64,000 bases of DNA from Tetrahymena thermophila SB210 (GCF_000189635.1 NW_002476246.1:1116001-1180000); one strand, 5' to 3'; positions 35,144 to 48,655 are shown, counted from the stretch's first letter. The notes: generated from the letters alone by a model not told the origin. A program made the numbers and translations.

Positions 35144-38100
35144 ATGAGTAAATCATTCTTTACTTTGAATTTAACAGTCATAATCTTATTGCAATCAATA
35201 CAAAACTTAAATGCTTAAATATGTTAAGCATTTTCTAGGCAGCACCGTAAGATTAAATTAATATTTTAATACATTATGATATAAATTTTAAAAAACAGAG
35301 CCTAGATTTTTTGAGTACTATACTGTTTCTAATTCTTTGAAGTTGCCTAACACTAATATACTTTTGATAAACACTGCATCGTCTTAGAGTATAGTATATT
35401 ATATTGATCTTTCTAGTGAAATTGATAATGTTGTGAATGTGGTTAAGAGTAAATATAAATAAATAATTTATACTTTTTTAAAACAATTTTTATTTTATTA
35501 AAGCTAAATACTTTATAAATCAAATGGAGTATATACTATAAAGAAATCAAATTTTAGTTATGAATTAAGGATAAATAATATACGCAGATCCTTATACTCT
35601 TGAATCTATATAAACACTAGCATTCACTAATTTAGAAAGTATGCATTTCATGAAAGGATCTAATTATTTAGTCTTAAAAAGTGCAACATATTTATTATAT
35701 GTTGTTGACTTTATAGAAGGAAAATAAATTCTATCTTTGAATGTTTTACCTTATAATTCTGACTGTGGTAATCATATTGCTTCTGCAAAGTTACTTTAGC
35801 TTTAAAATGGTTAGAATTTTATAGCAGTAATTGATTAGTATGGTGCTTATACTTGGTCAATTGATTTTAAAACTTTAGAATTCTCATTCAATGGATATTA
35901 TTCGCGAGAAGGTATAACTAATTTTTAAGTCTTTTAAAGAATAATATTTCACTCTATTTTATTTTATAGCTAATAATTATAGCTTAATAGATTTGCACAA
36001 GAGTTATGATATTATATTTTTAGCAGGAGCCAATTGTCAAATCAATGCTTTTTAGATCATTAATTTAAAAGCGAATTAGATAAAATTAATCAAGACTGAT
36101 TGTAGATTAAATATATTAATAATTTTCATTATAAATTTCTTAAAATTTAAAAAAATAGATCTACCAAGTGGTCAATCAGGAGATAGTATAGCCAGTTTAA
36201 GCTTTATAAATTCTTAAAATAATTAAGGCAGTTTATACATAAGTGGCTAGTGGTCTATTTATAGAATAGATTTAAATTTTGTCTATAATTAGAATACAAA
36301 TACATTTGATTCTTTTACCTTTGATAATATCAATCAACCTTTTACTGTATAACTACCAGGAAGTCCAACTAATCAATGGTATCATTTGGAAGAAAGTCAA
36401 TAATTGTTAATACCATACTACACTAATTACTTTTATTAAACAGCTCTATTTGTTTATTCATATAGTACAGACACTTAGCTCATTCGTTTTAGTAAAAATA
36501 AAATTTCAAAAATAAATTAATTTACTTTAACCATTATACTATAAAATTAAGATTATATTTCTACAGGTTTTACAAAAATATTTACTTTCTAACTCAATTA
36601 AGAAATATATTTTGTTGTTTCTACATTAGATGAAATTTAAGTCACTAAAGATTCTCCAAGTAACCTAAATTCTATCCTTACTTATCCTCTTATTTAGTCA
36701 ATCAAAGCAAGATAAAATACATTTTTTTCTGTAAAAAACTGTAATACTTGTTTTATTGCTATGCATGATTCTACATACTTAGCATTTTATAAAGTAATGG
36801 ACTCATAATTCACTCCTTAAGTAATTATTTCTTTCTTTCTATCTTAATCAAAAATATTAAAGTTATTATAAATATAAAAACAGGTATACGATTTAAGTTA
36901 GATAAATCTTAATACTGATTCAATAAGCTTCAATATTGATCCCTACTAAGATATTAATCAAGCTGTTTGGGTTATTGTAGGAATACCTAATAAATAAAAT
37001 AATGAAAATTTCTTATTTTATGCTATAAGTATTACCTCTTAATAATAGTTTTAATTGCTCTCTGATAAAGTAGAAGAAAATAATCAAAATACAAGTTATG
37101 CTCTCTATTCCTAAGAAGATTAAGAAATCGTTGGAATTGCTGTTAATGGAAGTATTTTTGTTTGGAATTCAACAGACCTTTCATTCAAATACTCAATAAG
37201 TAATCTTAAAATAAAATTAAAAATGGGAATTAATTTCATTTTATTTTAGATGAAAATAAACTAATGAAATATCAAATCCTATCCCAACAATTTAAAAAGT
37301 TTTTTTCATTAATTTAAAAAAAATAATAATAAAATATTTTTAAATTATTTTATTTATTTATTTAAAAAATTAATTTTGATAAAAAGCGTCTGATTGTTCT
37401 GGCTCAATAATTGGTTAATTATTTCATACTGATGATAATAAATTTCTAATAATTGTTTGTGGTGATTACAGTATAACTATCTATAATTTCTCTAAAAAAA
37501 CATTTTAACCATTAATGAAACTATAGTCAAATCCATACTATTTAAATGTATTGAATAAAATTAATATGTTTGGAGTTGGAGATTAAATGAGCGGAGATGT
37601 TTATTTATTCAGTTTTAATACAGTTACTTAATAATTTGAATTATTTATGCATTTCCAGTCTCCTTCTTTAACAGATTGTGGAAATAATATTCAGTATATA
37701 GAAAAGACTTAGGTTTTATTTATTTAGTATTACTATAGTAATACATTTTTGCCTATTGGATAATGTCTTTAAAATTTGCCTAGTTGTACTTAGAAATGCT
37801 AAATGTAGTTTTATTTTAATACTACTGAAACTGCTGATACTAAAAGTCTATATGGGATAGGTTCTTTTGAATAGCCTTTTACATCTTCTTTGAGTATAAT
37901 TCCATCTTTACTTTTAGTAAATAAATCTCTAGATTAAAATAAATATTTTACCAAAGTATTTTTCTATTTAAAAATAATATTTTCATTTTAAAAATAGGTT
38001 AAATAATATTTCGAATTAATAAACGGATTTGAAATTCTAGACGTAAATATATTAGTGAGCAACTAAAATTAGATGGTATTTTACAATGAATTGCTAACTT

Positions 38101-41100
38101 TGTAAGAATTTGCATAAACGAATTTAACAATTTAGAGCTGGAATAATAAAAATCAATTAGCTTAAATTAATGTAAATTAGTTGCTCCAATTTTCGGGTCT
38201 CTTTATGCTAAACATTGATGATATACTTTTTAATTTTATTATTAGTAGCTCTTAATAAAATTGTGGGGTTTCTTTCGATGGTATTATTTCGAGTGCTACT
38301 ATAGATAACATAAGTATATCTTCAACAGATAGTACATCTGATTGCTTCTTTTTTTAAATAAATAATTCTTTCTTGACTATTAAAAATATAAACATAAAAA
38401 GTTTAGATTTTTCAAATACATCAGTTTTAATATCAATCGTTAATTCTTAATAGGTAATTTTTTAAATTGTAAATTTAAAATGAAATATTTTTATTATATT
38501 AAATAGATTGCACTTTAAAATATTCTAATAGATAGTTGTAAATTAAATGAAAAATTCAGTATATTAACCTAAGATAGCGATGTTAATGTTATTATTGATA
38601 CTTTTATAATTTAAAATAATCTATGCGATATAAATTAAATTTACTATCCACAATTCTCTGGTTAACTATTTGAAGCTGGTTAATTCTATGTAACTAATAT
38701 GACAATATCCAATAATCAGTTTTGTAATTTATAGATATTCTCAACAGTCAGCACAATCAAATAAAAAAATTAAACATTTTAGTTCTAGAATATAACTATG
38801 TACAATAACTCATTTTATACAACACATAATTATCTCTTTTTTGATGCTATTTATTCAATAAATCCTCTTCCCTAACACACTTTAAATATGAGTTATTTAA
38901 ATTTCACAGATAATTCTTACTTTCCCTCTTCTTAAGTTTAATCAGATATCTAACTCGGAATTACTTAATTAGTTCTAACTGAACAAATTTTTTCAGTTTT
39001 AATAAATGAAGTTACAGTAAAAAATCAATAAGAAATAGCATTTTGTTAATTATCCTAATCTTCTCTAGTTTCAATTAGCAATATTTCTTGCTTAAATGAT
39101 AAACAATTTTTTGATAGTTTAGTCAATAGAGAGTACGGTGGATGTTTAATTTTCAATGAAATAAAAAAGATTAGCATAACTAATATATAATCAAGCTATA
39201 TAAAAGCAATAGATAATTCTATTTTAGTAATAAGAAATTTAGCATACACAAATTCAGTAATAAATTTATCAAAAGTAGTTATCACAAGTTCATATTTTGA
39301 ATAAACTTAAACTAACTCCTAAGCTAATCCAATTTTAATTACTTCCACTTATACTTCTAATATAACAATAAGCAACTCAATTTTTAGCTAAAATAGATTA
39401 AATGCAATTCCTAAAACCTCATCTTATTCAACTTCTGCAATACAGGTGTTTAATCCATTAGGTACTATATATTTAGTTAATAACCAATATATTAATTCAG
39501 TATCTAGTAGTATCTTTAATTTTCAATATATAGTTGGTCTTAATATAACTATCATTAATGCTAATTGCAAGCAATCTTCATTTAATATCACAGATAATGT
39601 AACAACTTTTAAATAATAAGGAGGCTGCTTAAGGGCTAAATCAAACAATTTGTAAATTATTTCTTCAAATTTTAGCCAATCCACAGCAAGCTAAGGCTCG
39701 TTTATTTACTTCGAGAGTCTTAGTTCAGAAACAAATATTTTTATAGAAAAATCTTCATTTGAAGAAGGTTATGCTTAGAATGATGGTGGTGCATTTTACA
39801 TAAATTCACAAGACTCAACTTTAAGTTTTGTGTGTAAATCATCTAACTTTAGTAATATCTATATGCTTAGTTCTTATTCTTCCTCGATTTCAATAATGTA
39901 AATTATTTTAATTTAAGATAAAAATGGTAACTTTGTATAAATAAATGCACACTAGTGCGCGGAATCAAAAATTAAAAAATTTAAATTTTATTTTTAATAT
40001 TTAATTAATGCGTGTTTTTGAAATTTTGATTTTTTTTGAGCAATATGTGCGCATTTAATCCATAATTTGATAAAAATATTTATTAACATAAAGTTATTAC
40101 CATAAAATAATGAAAATTAAAATAATATTAAATTTTTTTTTTAATCAATATCCAGATAATCAGAAAATTAGAATTTATTAAACTAGATTCTATTCTATGA
40201 AGGAGAGCTAATCAATATTTTAGGCTAGACGAACTCATATTTTTTGAATACCTAAAATTCTAATGTTACTCTTTTTAATATTGATAATAATAATTTTAAC
40301 TAAACTTATCCTGATTATTTGAATCTAATAGCAAAGCTATCTGAAATCTAATCAGTGTCATTTTTCTAACTTTAAAAATCTATGCTCTCAATTGTTGATT
40401 GCGGATTTTAAAATTTAATAATAAAAAATTTACAAAATACTTCCCCTCTTCTAATTAATGGTATTAATACGAGTATTGTAATTTAAAGATTAATAATTAA
40501 AGACTCTACGTTTTCCACATACTTAATTAGTGTCAATTAAGGAGCTCTAACAATTGAAGATTCTTAATTTATAAATATAAATTAGATATCCTCAAAACGA
40601 GTATTACAATCCTAGATTTCTCTGCTAAATTCAGGAGCACTTATATCATTATATTAATCTAAATTATAAATTTAATAATAAACATTATTTTAGAAAATAA
40701 TTTGCATGCTATGCTTTGGTTCTATACTTTAGTTGAACTAAACACAATTTTTTATATCTGACTCTCAGTTTTTAGAATCAAAAGTGATTAAAATAATTTA
40801 ATATCATACAAGCTTTTATGTAATTTAAATATTTATTTAAAAATAGGCCAATAACGGTGGTGCTATATCAGTTAATGGTTTCGTTTCTAATCTTAATTAT
40901 ATATAAAACACTAAAATGATTGGAAATACTGCCATATCAGATGGAGGAGCTATGCTTTTAATAGCCTAAAATGATGATGTAATAAATACTTCTTTTTTTT
41001 AATATTTTAAAATCTTTAATCATACAATTAATAGATTTTTACTTTAACTTTGTCTAATTGCTAAATTACTGACAATCAATCTTTAAATGGAAGTGGTGGG

Positions 41101-44100
41101 GCATTATTTATTAGCTCAGAAAATGAATCAACAGTACAGTAATAGATCAAAATTTATAAAACAAATCTAACAGATAACAATGCAGTTATTGGAGGATGCA
41201 TTAATAATCTAGGTATAAATCCAGTTATAGACTCTCAAAGCATTATATTGAATAACTAGGCTAGTCTTTATGGAGATAATATAAATTCGTATCCTGATCA
41301 TTTAGGTTTGATCATGACTACAGATTTAAATAAATATTACAATTAGTCAACTAATTCTTTAATTTTATCAAATATTAAAAGTGGAGCTTAAATCCCAGAT
41401 ATAATCTTTTAGCTAAAAGATTAAACAGCTAAACCTATATTTCCATTAGATTCTGATAAAATAATAATTTAAGCATAATTTAGCAGCAAAACAAAAAATA
41501 TATCAAATTATTATATTAGAGGAAATTCTACAGCATTTGTTGATTTAAAATAGAAATAATTTGTTTTTTAAGGTATGTAATTAATAGGGATTCCAAATTC
41601 AAAAGCAATAATTGAGTTCAAATCTGATGTTATAAAAATTTTAAATAAATAAACTAATTAATTTGAGTCTAACTATTCTTATGAATTAGAAGTTTATTTT
41701 AGAAGTTGTAATTATGGTGAAATTCAGAATTTTTACAATACATATACAGAATGTGTTGTCTGTGACTAAGATAAATACTCTCTCGATAAACAATAATGTT
41801 ATTCATGTCCTTCTGGAGCAAAATGCAAAAATGGAATTATATATGTAAATTAAGGATTCTGGAGAAAAGATGAAAGTAGTCCTCTTGTTATAGAATGTGC
41901 AAATAAGCCTTCAAACTGTATTGGAAATACTTATGGTAATTAAGTATGCTTAGAAGGTTACATAGGGCCTCTATGTGAAGAATGTGATGTAAATACAATT
42001 TTTTAAATATTACTTTAACAATAAATTTAAAATTAATAAGATTTATGGAAGCTATTGGGGAGAAAGCTATTCTAAAATTGGATCTTATTAATGTGGGTAA
42101 TGTAAAGAATTGAGTGCTTTATTGTGGAAAGCAATCTTAATAATAATCTGGACTTTATTTTCAATTCGACTTGCCATAAAAGGAGACTTAGAGGAATAAA
42201 CAATAAATGCTTTTTAAGTAGCTCTGAAAAGACACTTATTAAAGAATAATCTAAGCACTTCCTTAAAAGGGACTAAATATTAATCTAAATTAAATGTCAA
42301 ATATGATAACCAAAAAGATTAAAAATCTCGAAATGGAGAAAAAGCTAGTGTTTATATTAAAGTATTCATTAACTATTTACAAATAGTAGGATCAATTATT
42401 ACTTTCAATATAAAATTAACTACAGGTAAAAAAAATAAAAATTTTTTAATTTTAAAATTATTAATTTATTAAGATTATTTATTTATAAATTTATATAAAC
42501 TAAATTTTTAAAGATGAAAATAATTTTTAAATTTTATCAAACAAAAAAAAGATATATTTGATACTTCATAGTATTTAGGAACACCTGTAAGATAATAAAT
42601 GAATTCTGCTGAATGTATATTAAAAGATATATAAACAGATATACCAATGATATATCTTAAACTACTATTTACTCTAATTGTTCCAATTGGCTATTTAATG
42701 GTGTTTTTACTTAGTTTAATCTTCTAAAGGGTATTTACAAATATAAAAGTTCGTTATTATTCTATTTGTACTGCTGCGATCTTTATATTTATTTTAGTTT
42801 AGCCTGATTTAGTTTCTCAAATGATAGGTCTTCTATCATGCAGGGTAATTGGAGATTCTAGTTACATACTCTATAATATAACTTATGAATGCAACACTAG
42901 CCAGCACTAGACCTATAGTTCTACCTTAGTAGCTCCTTGTTTATTAGTGTTTGCTTTTATTATACCTATTGGACTTTTTTATATACTATACAGAAATAAA
43001 AATAACTTGCAAAACATTTCAATATATAAGAAATATGGCTTTTTATACAGAGAGTATAAAAGCCAAAAATATTATTGGGAATTCGTGAAAATTTTAGAAA
43101 AAATTTTAATCATTATAATTCTTAACTTCTATTCCTAAGATATTAATGTTAAAGGAGTGCTAATTTTTATTGTGGTTTCTCTCTATGGGATAGCATCTAG
43201 TGTTTTATAACCCTATCGTTTGAGCGGGTACAATACAGTTGATTTCTATCAAACAACCGTGTGTGCAGTTTCTGTATTACTTTGTTTATTCATTTACAAT
43301 AATCCCTTCAATTATTATGTAGTGACTTCTATTATAATTATAATCACAATCAATGCTTGGTTTATTATTGTAATAATTAAAAGAGTTATTATAGGACTTT
43401 TAATATAATTTAAGAATGTTATCATTTCATTTTTTTAAAAATTTTCTTATACAAAGTTGCTTGTTCAAAAGTTTCAAAAATAAAAATTAAATCCGTAATT
43501 GAAAGCTAAAATAAAAAGAATTTTTTAAGAATTTTTAAATCTCAGTGAAGAGCAAAAGTATGATCTTTTATTCTCTGGCTTAAAGATATAAATAAGTATT
43601 AAAACTCTTGTTATTTGTTATATTTAATATATTTAATTTATAGGTAAAAATCATAAAAGACTATTTAAAGATTAGTAGATTAATTAGACTGTTAAATAAA
43701 ATAAACTAAATGACTTGGCTACTGAAAATTAACAATAATTAAACTCTGAAAGCGATTACATTAATAAAGATAATATGAATACCCCAAATACTGTATATAC
43801 CAGCAAGACAAACTAATCTCCTATTTTTTTATGTAATATTTTAATTTGTTTTTTTTTTAATCATTAAATTTTTTAATTAAATATTAATTAGAATTAGAAG
43901 AATTAAATTTAGTAAGGAATTAAAAAGAGAGTTAAAAAGATGAAGAGGATAACTCTAATAAATTAATAAAATTAAAACTAAAATACTTAACTACTTATAA
44001 TTAACAAAAATTAAACTATGAAAGCGATTATTTTGATAAAGATAATGAAAATAACACAAATACTGTATATAGCAGCTAGATAAACTAATCTCCTCTTTTT

Positions 44101-44581
44101 AAATGTAATATATATAATAGTTTTTTTTTAATCATTAAATATTTTAATTAAATATTAATTAGAATTCGAAGAATTAAATTTAGTAAGGAATTAAAAAGAT
44201 AAAGAGGATAATTCTAATAAATTAATAAAATTAAAACAAAAATACTTATCTACTAAAAATTAAGAAAAATTAAACTCTGAAAGCGATTACTATGATAAAG
44301 ATAATGAAAATAACACAAATACTGTATATAGCAGCTAGATAAACTAATCTCCTCTTTTTAAATGTAATTAATATAATAGTTTTTTTTTAATCATTAAATT
44401 TTTTAATTTAATATTAGGATTCGAAGAATTAAATATGGCAATGGATTAGAAAGAGAGTTAAAAAGATAAAGAGGATAACTCTAATGAATAAATAAAATTA
44501 AATTCTGTTAACCAGGTGGATAAAAATAATAATTTAATTTATTTTACTGAATATGAAAAAGACAATACTTTAAATATCTGA
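35144..44581 (+). CDS. Giant receptor-like transmembrane protein B
   Basis: Paralog of giant protein A with the same signal peptide, exon order, beta-helix motifs, Cys-rich neck and multispan C-terminus; about 2,690 aa because it has one more tail exon. No frame-breaking indel was found when reading it against A and C, although small in-frame changes occur (for example the SGQSGDSIASLSF region differs from A). The tail exons are 43644-43832, 43892-44104, 44163-44363 and a last one from 44418. As in A, direct splicing to 44418 would create a TGA across the junction; an acceptor a few bases further on (after GATTCGAAG) would instead keep the frame open to the TGA at 44579. B is closer to C than to A here. 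Confidence 0.85.
39941..40060. repeat. Inverted-repeat element inside an intron of giant gene B
   Basis: Equivalent of the intronic foldback in gene A. The left arm contains GCACACTAGTGCGCGG, so the perfect palindrome of A is altered; the right arm reads ATGTGCGCATTTAAT. Arms of about 30 nt pair imperfectly. Confidence 0.55.
43644..44581 (+). repeat. Duplicated tail exons of giant gene B
   Basis: Three exon-intron cassettes with the core DKDNENNTNTVYSSQ or close variants, plus the shortened last exon. The two inner cassettes are more alike than either is to the first, which suggests a recent tandem duplication inside the gene. Confidence 0.8.
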
Positions 44582-44681
44582 AAATTATGATTAAATATTA
44601 ATAATACATATTATTTTTTGTTTTTAACTAAAAAGATTAATCAATCAATTTTAAAGTTAATTTTTCCCTATTAATAATATA

Positions 44682-44805
44682 CTGTAATTTCTTGTTATCA
44701 TGATCCGTCCGACTTCCGAAAAATCATTAAAATTAAGCGTTTTTTTAAATTTCACATTTCGGATTTAGCAAATCCCAATATCCGAATTCCAAATAGTTTA
44801 CGGTA
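44682..44805. mobile_element. TA-flanked 124-bp insertion with short terminal inverted repeats
   Basis: The ends read TACTGTAA (from 44680) and TTTACGGTA (to 44805), that is TAC(T/C)GTAA in opposite orientation. Block A has the uninterrupted site AATAATATATTTATATT at the same place (about 29,995-30,010), with a single TA. B therefore carries an insertion with TA target duplication. Inside are shorter inverted repeats (TTCGGAT / ATCCGAA). It could be a Tc1/mariner-type miniature element or a ciliate internal eliminated sequence; no transposase is present. Confidence 0.7.
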
Positions 44806-44911
44806 TTTATATTTTAATATTAAGCTTTATTTGTTCTGTAAATAAAATAAAAAACTAATTATTTTATTTAAGAATAGAATTTAAAATAAATATATTATGA
44901 AATATTACTTC

Positions 44912-46110
44912 GGTATGAAACCTTTTGGTGTTTTTAAATCTTAATCTTTTGTTTTTTATTGCAGAAACAACTATTAGTTTGAATAAAGTATCAAAATTAT
45001 TAAAATAATTGAATATGGTGTTTATTTCTAACTCATTTTTTTTAAGGCTGTGTTTAAAAGAGGTAGAATAATTATAAGTAGGAAATATATACTTCACAGA
45101 TATTTGAAGAAAGAATTTTTGTAAATAATTTCAATTAATTTGTTAGCGCTACGTTACAAATATTATAATCAATTTTAAAATAATAGATTAGACTTTTTTA
45201 TTTTCTTCTCTTATTTTATCTCAACGCATTTCTACGGTCTACGATATTTAGAGTACGTTCTAGAGCTGAGAATATTCAGATTCATTTAAACTTATAAGCA
45301 ATTATTTCATAAATTTGATTAAGAATCAAAACACAATATTTTTAGAAGAATATCATTATTGGTTTTGATAGTTCTTACATTTATTAGCATACAAGGACGC
45401 ATTTTTATTTTATTAGGCTTTTAATAAAAATAATAATAAATCAAGTTGAAAATAGACAAAGATTCAGCTTTTTCTAGATATTTAGCTGCAATTTATTGGT
45501 CTACTATCACAATGACAACAATTGGATATGGAGATATTGTGCCAATTACAGATCTTGAAAGGATATATATCTCGATAGTTAGTCTGATATCTTGTGGCTT
45601 ATTTGGTTATTTTATTAGTCAAATAAAAGAAATAGTAGGGGAAATTTAAAGAAAGTCTGAAACCTTTAACAAAAAAATGCAAGTAATTCTTTAATTAATA
45701 TTTTATTTGCCAAAAAATATTGAGATTATTAATTTAATGAAGGCATTAAATAAGCTAATGAATTCAAGGTAACTAAATAAAAAAATAACGTATCAAGTAA
45801 TTAAATACTATGAATACTTACACAAATAATCTGATTACAGCTTAGAAGAAGAAGGGCTCAGAATGATAGATGATTTACCTAAATCCATGAGTAATTGCAT
45901 AAAATTTGAAATAAATCACAAATACTTATATTCTCAAAAGATATTTTCTTTAAATTTCATGAAGCCTTTTCTAAATGAGCTCTCTTTGAAGATTAAGTTA
46001 TTAAAAATTGGCCCAGATTTCAAAAGGCATAGACAAAAAAGTTCTAATGCTTATTAATTTTACATTAACTCAGGATCAGAAATAGAAAAAACGCTAAAAA
46101 AATGAATAAA
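44912..46110 (+). pseudogene. Channel gene lacking both ends, with an internal deletion
   Basis: Very similar to the 60-kb channel gene from the end of S3 onward. Readable exons are about 44912-44987, 45047-45682 and 45743-46110. It has S4-S6 with a complete TMTTIGYGDI pore (about 45,505-45,545) and the C-linker, then jumps at about 46,018-46,021 from the start of the cyclic-nucleotide-binding fold (LKIGP) straight to sequence after the knuckle (FKRHRQKSSN). About 0.85 kb is missing relative to the intact gene. The N-terminus, S1-S2, most of the binding fold, the knuckle and the C-terminus are absent. The surviving frame has no internal TGA, so loss is recent. Confidence 0.85.
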
Positions 46111-47015
46111 TTGAATAAATTGGATATATTAGATAGTCAGAGACCTGACTCAACCCCCATTTTTTTGAGGAATTACAGTATATATGTAAATTTATTATCT
46201 GTTATTTCTTTCTTTAATTATTAAACTCATTTTTTTATTTTCAACTTTTGTTTTTACTATTAATTTCTTTTTATTTCATATTATTTCTTTATTTTTCTCT
46301 AAATAATTAACTATAACAGTTTATTTGTTTTGTATTATAATTTTGTAATTATAAAAATTAATATTAAACAAAAAAATTTTCTTGTATTTATTTTATAGCT
46401 TTTATTTATTTATTAATTTAAGAAACACTTTTTAATTTAAAAGTTTATTTTATTTAATATTTTTTTTTAATTTACACAAATTTATAATAAATGTTTTAAC
46501 TAAATGAATGAATTATACAAATTCAAAGTAATAAGCAAGTGTCTTAAATTAAAAAATTTAGTTGTCATTAAAAAATTCTGATGATAAGCAAATGATAAAA
46601 AGGATTAATAAATATTAAATGCTTGTATAAATGAATATTAAATGTTTTATTATTTAATATTTTGAAAAAGTTTTTTTACCTAATAAAGAGATATATAGAT
46701 AGATTTTATTATTGTTTTTATATTTATTAATATCCTATTTTTTGTAAGTTAATAAATAATTTATAAATCATAAAAGAATGAGAGAATTAAGAATTGAGGC
46801 ATTTTTATTTAAATCAGTAGGCAGTAAAAACCTCTCTGCCTTGCTGATTTTTCTCCTTCCAAGGAAAATACTTGGAAGGTTGTATTTTAAGACTTTTTTA
46901 AAAACATTTTTATCAAATTTTTAATATATCTTTATATTTATCATTTTTTATAAATTTATTGTCTATCTAGTTTTACAATTAATAAAATAATAGGAAAATT
47001 AAAAAAAAGATTTTA
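46111..47015. other. Spacer between the broken channel and block C
   Basis: About 0.9 kb of A+T-rich DNA. The only standout is a G+C-richer pair of hairpins at 46811-46879. No coding frame is supported. Confidence 0.55.
46811..46879. other. Two adjacent stem-loops
   Basis: Hairpin 1: AAATCAGTAGGCAG pairs with CTGCCTTGCTGATTT (46811-46850) with one small bulge. Hairpin 2: CCTTCCAAG pairs perfectly with CTTGGAAGG around a 7-nt loop (46855-46879). They are four bases apart in an otherwise unstructured A+T-rich spacer. It could be a small non-coding RNA on either strand, a transcription or processing signal, or a mobile-element relic. No matching family was recognised. Confidence 0.4.
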
Positions 47016-47828
47016 ATTTAATTTGTCATTTAAATTTGAAAATTTGAATTCATTTGTTTTATTAATAAAAATTTTTATTTAAAAATATTTACTTGCTAAC
47101 TAAAATTATTATTGCTTTAGCAAAAATGGTGTTAGTTAGATATTTTTTTTAACTCTATTTATTGGTATTGATTGTTTCAGTATTGGTAACAAAAAGAGGA
47201 AAGTTTATAAATAAATTGCCAATATGAATGATAAGAAAAAGTTTCATAATTTGCAGAGCTTTGAGCAGTTGGTTGTGGAGTTAAAAATCTTACATTTCCT
47301 GTATTTTATTACTAAAATTATCTATTTTATTCAAAATTATCATGTTAAACCAATGCATTAAAAATATTTAATTCACTTTACTTTATTTCTTAATCAAAAT
47401 AATTAGGGGCTTTATCATAAATAAAATAAGATATCTATTATTTATTTACTTGCTTTAAACTCTATTAAAAATTTTTTTAAAAAAAATTATTTTTTTTCAC
47501 TTATAAGATTAAATTGATGTTAATTTTGATTTACTTCACTATCACTTTAATTCATATCTTATGTACTTTGTTTATCCCCTCTAACATTTAGTTATTCTTA
47601 ATAAATGTTTTTGCTTTATTCTTTAAAATATAAATCTTACTCTTTAAAGCTTTGGTTTTATTCTTTGAAGCTTAATTATTTCCTTAAAATCTTTGATTTG
47701 ATTCTTTAAAACTTTAATCTTCTTAATGAAAACTTAAATTCTGTTAATCCGTTTTAAAATTATTCTAATTTTGCTAATTATCTTATTTCTTTTAATTATT
47801 TTTAGGAGCTAATTTTTAGGGGATACAT
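47016..47828 (-). pseudogene. Truncated copy of the minus-strand low-complexity gene, block C
   Basis: The 3' exon present in A and B is almost wholly gone: the block starts inside it and a further deletion joins it to intron sequence at about 47,062. Additional one-base losses occur near the candidate start (47828). It cannot encode the protein of block A. Confidence 0.7.
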
Positions 47829-48148
47829 AAAATCTTACTTATTTTTTTAAATTTAACCCATAAGAAGAGTTGTTTTGATTTATTCCAAAATTAAAATAAT
47901 GTTAAATATTTGTATTTCTTGTAGATGATTCAGTTGAGAGTGGGTTCTTTCAATTTCTCTGACTACTATTGATAGAGTTTCTCGTTAATTACTATTATGA
48001 TTTTATATTGAATTATATTGTTAAGAAAACTAAGAGGAGTTTTAAATTCAAAAAATTAGGTGTTTTCGCTAATTAAAATTAAAATTTTTGCTATGAAATT
48101 GATGTTAAAGCATCTTTATCAGATGTGGTAGATTATTAGGAAGTTTTA

Positions 48149-48655
48149 ATGATAGTTATTTAAATTTGTGCTTCATTATTAGTTTAGGATATTTAAGATG
48201 AAAACGAAGATACAATTAGAAAATTGGATGGATAATTGTTGCTATTAGTGGATTTTTAATAGAATACTTGTACAATTTTTATTATTAAAGATTTCATATT
48301 ATCTATTTATTAATTAGTTAAATCACTATTAATGTACATTAAAAATAAAAAGAGTAAATCTTAGCAGCTATCTTAAAATCCTCACTTTATAACTTAACAA
48401 AAAAATAGATTAAAATATAGTTAATAATAACAATATGGATAAGAATTTCGATAATAACGAAGAAATATAATCAATTAGTATTATCTACCAAACTCCTAAT
48501 GTAAAAACAAGGCCTGCCACAAATTAATTCTTAAAAATAAATAAATTGGTAATCAATAGAAGAAAAAGGAATTCTGTTTTTTCTTAAAGCATTTACAAGA
48601 GTAGTCATAATTTATAATTTACACAGCCAAGCAGTAAAAAAATCTAAAAAGTTGA
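48149..48655 (+). pseudogene. Frameshifted copy of the short membrane frame, block C
   Basis: Compared with the 510-nt frames of A and B it has three single-base deletions (near 48,215, 48,387 and 48,553). The hydrophobic segment is therefore read out of frame. Total length falls to 507 nt. Confidence 0.65.

Larger units (their letters stand above)
31065..44900. repeat. Segmental duplication, block B
   Basis: Second copy of the block. Near-identical to A over the first kilobase and closer to C across the giant gene. It ends at about 44,900, where the sequence switches directly to a broken channel gene. Confidence 0.85.

Noticed and set aside
46811..46879. tRNA gene or H/ACA snoRNA
   Set aside because: No cloverleaf, A/B box, hinge box or ACA tail could be matched to the two hairpins.
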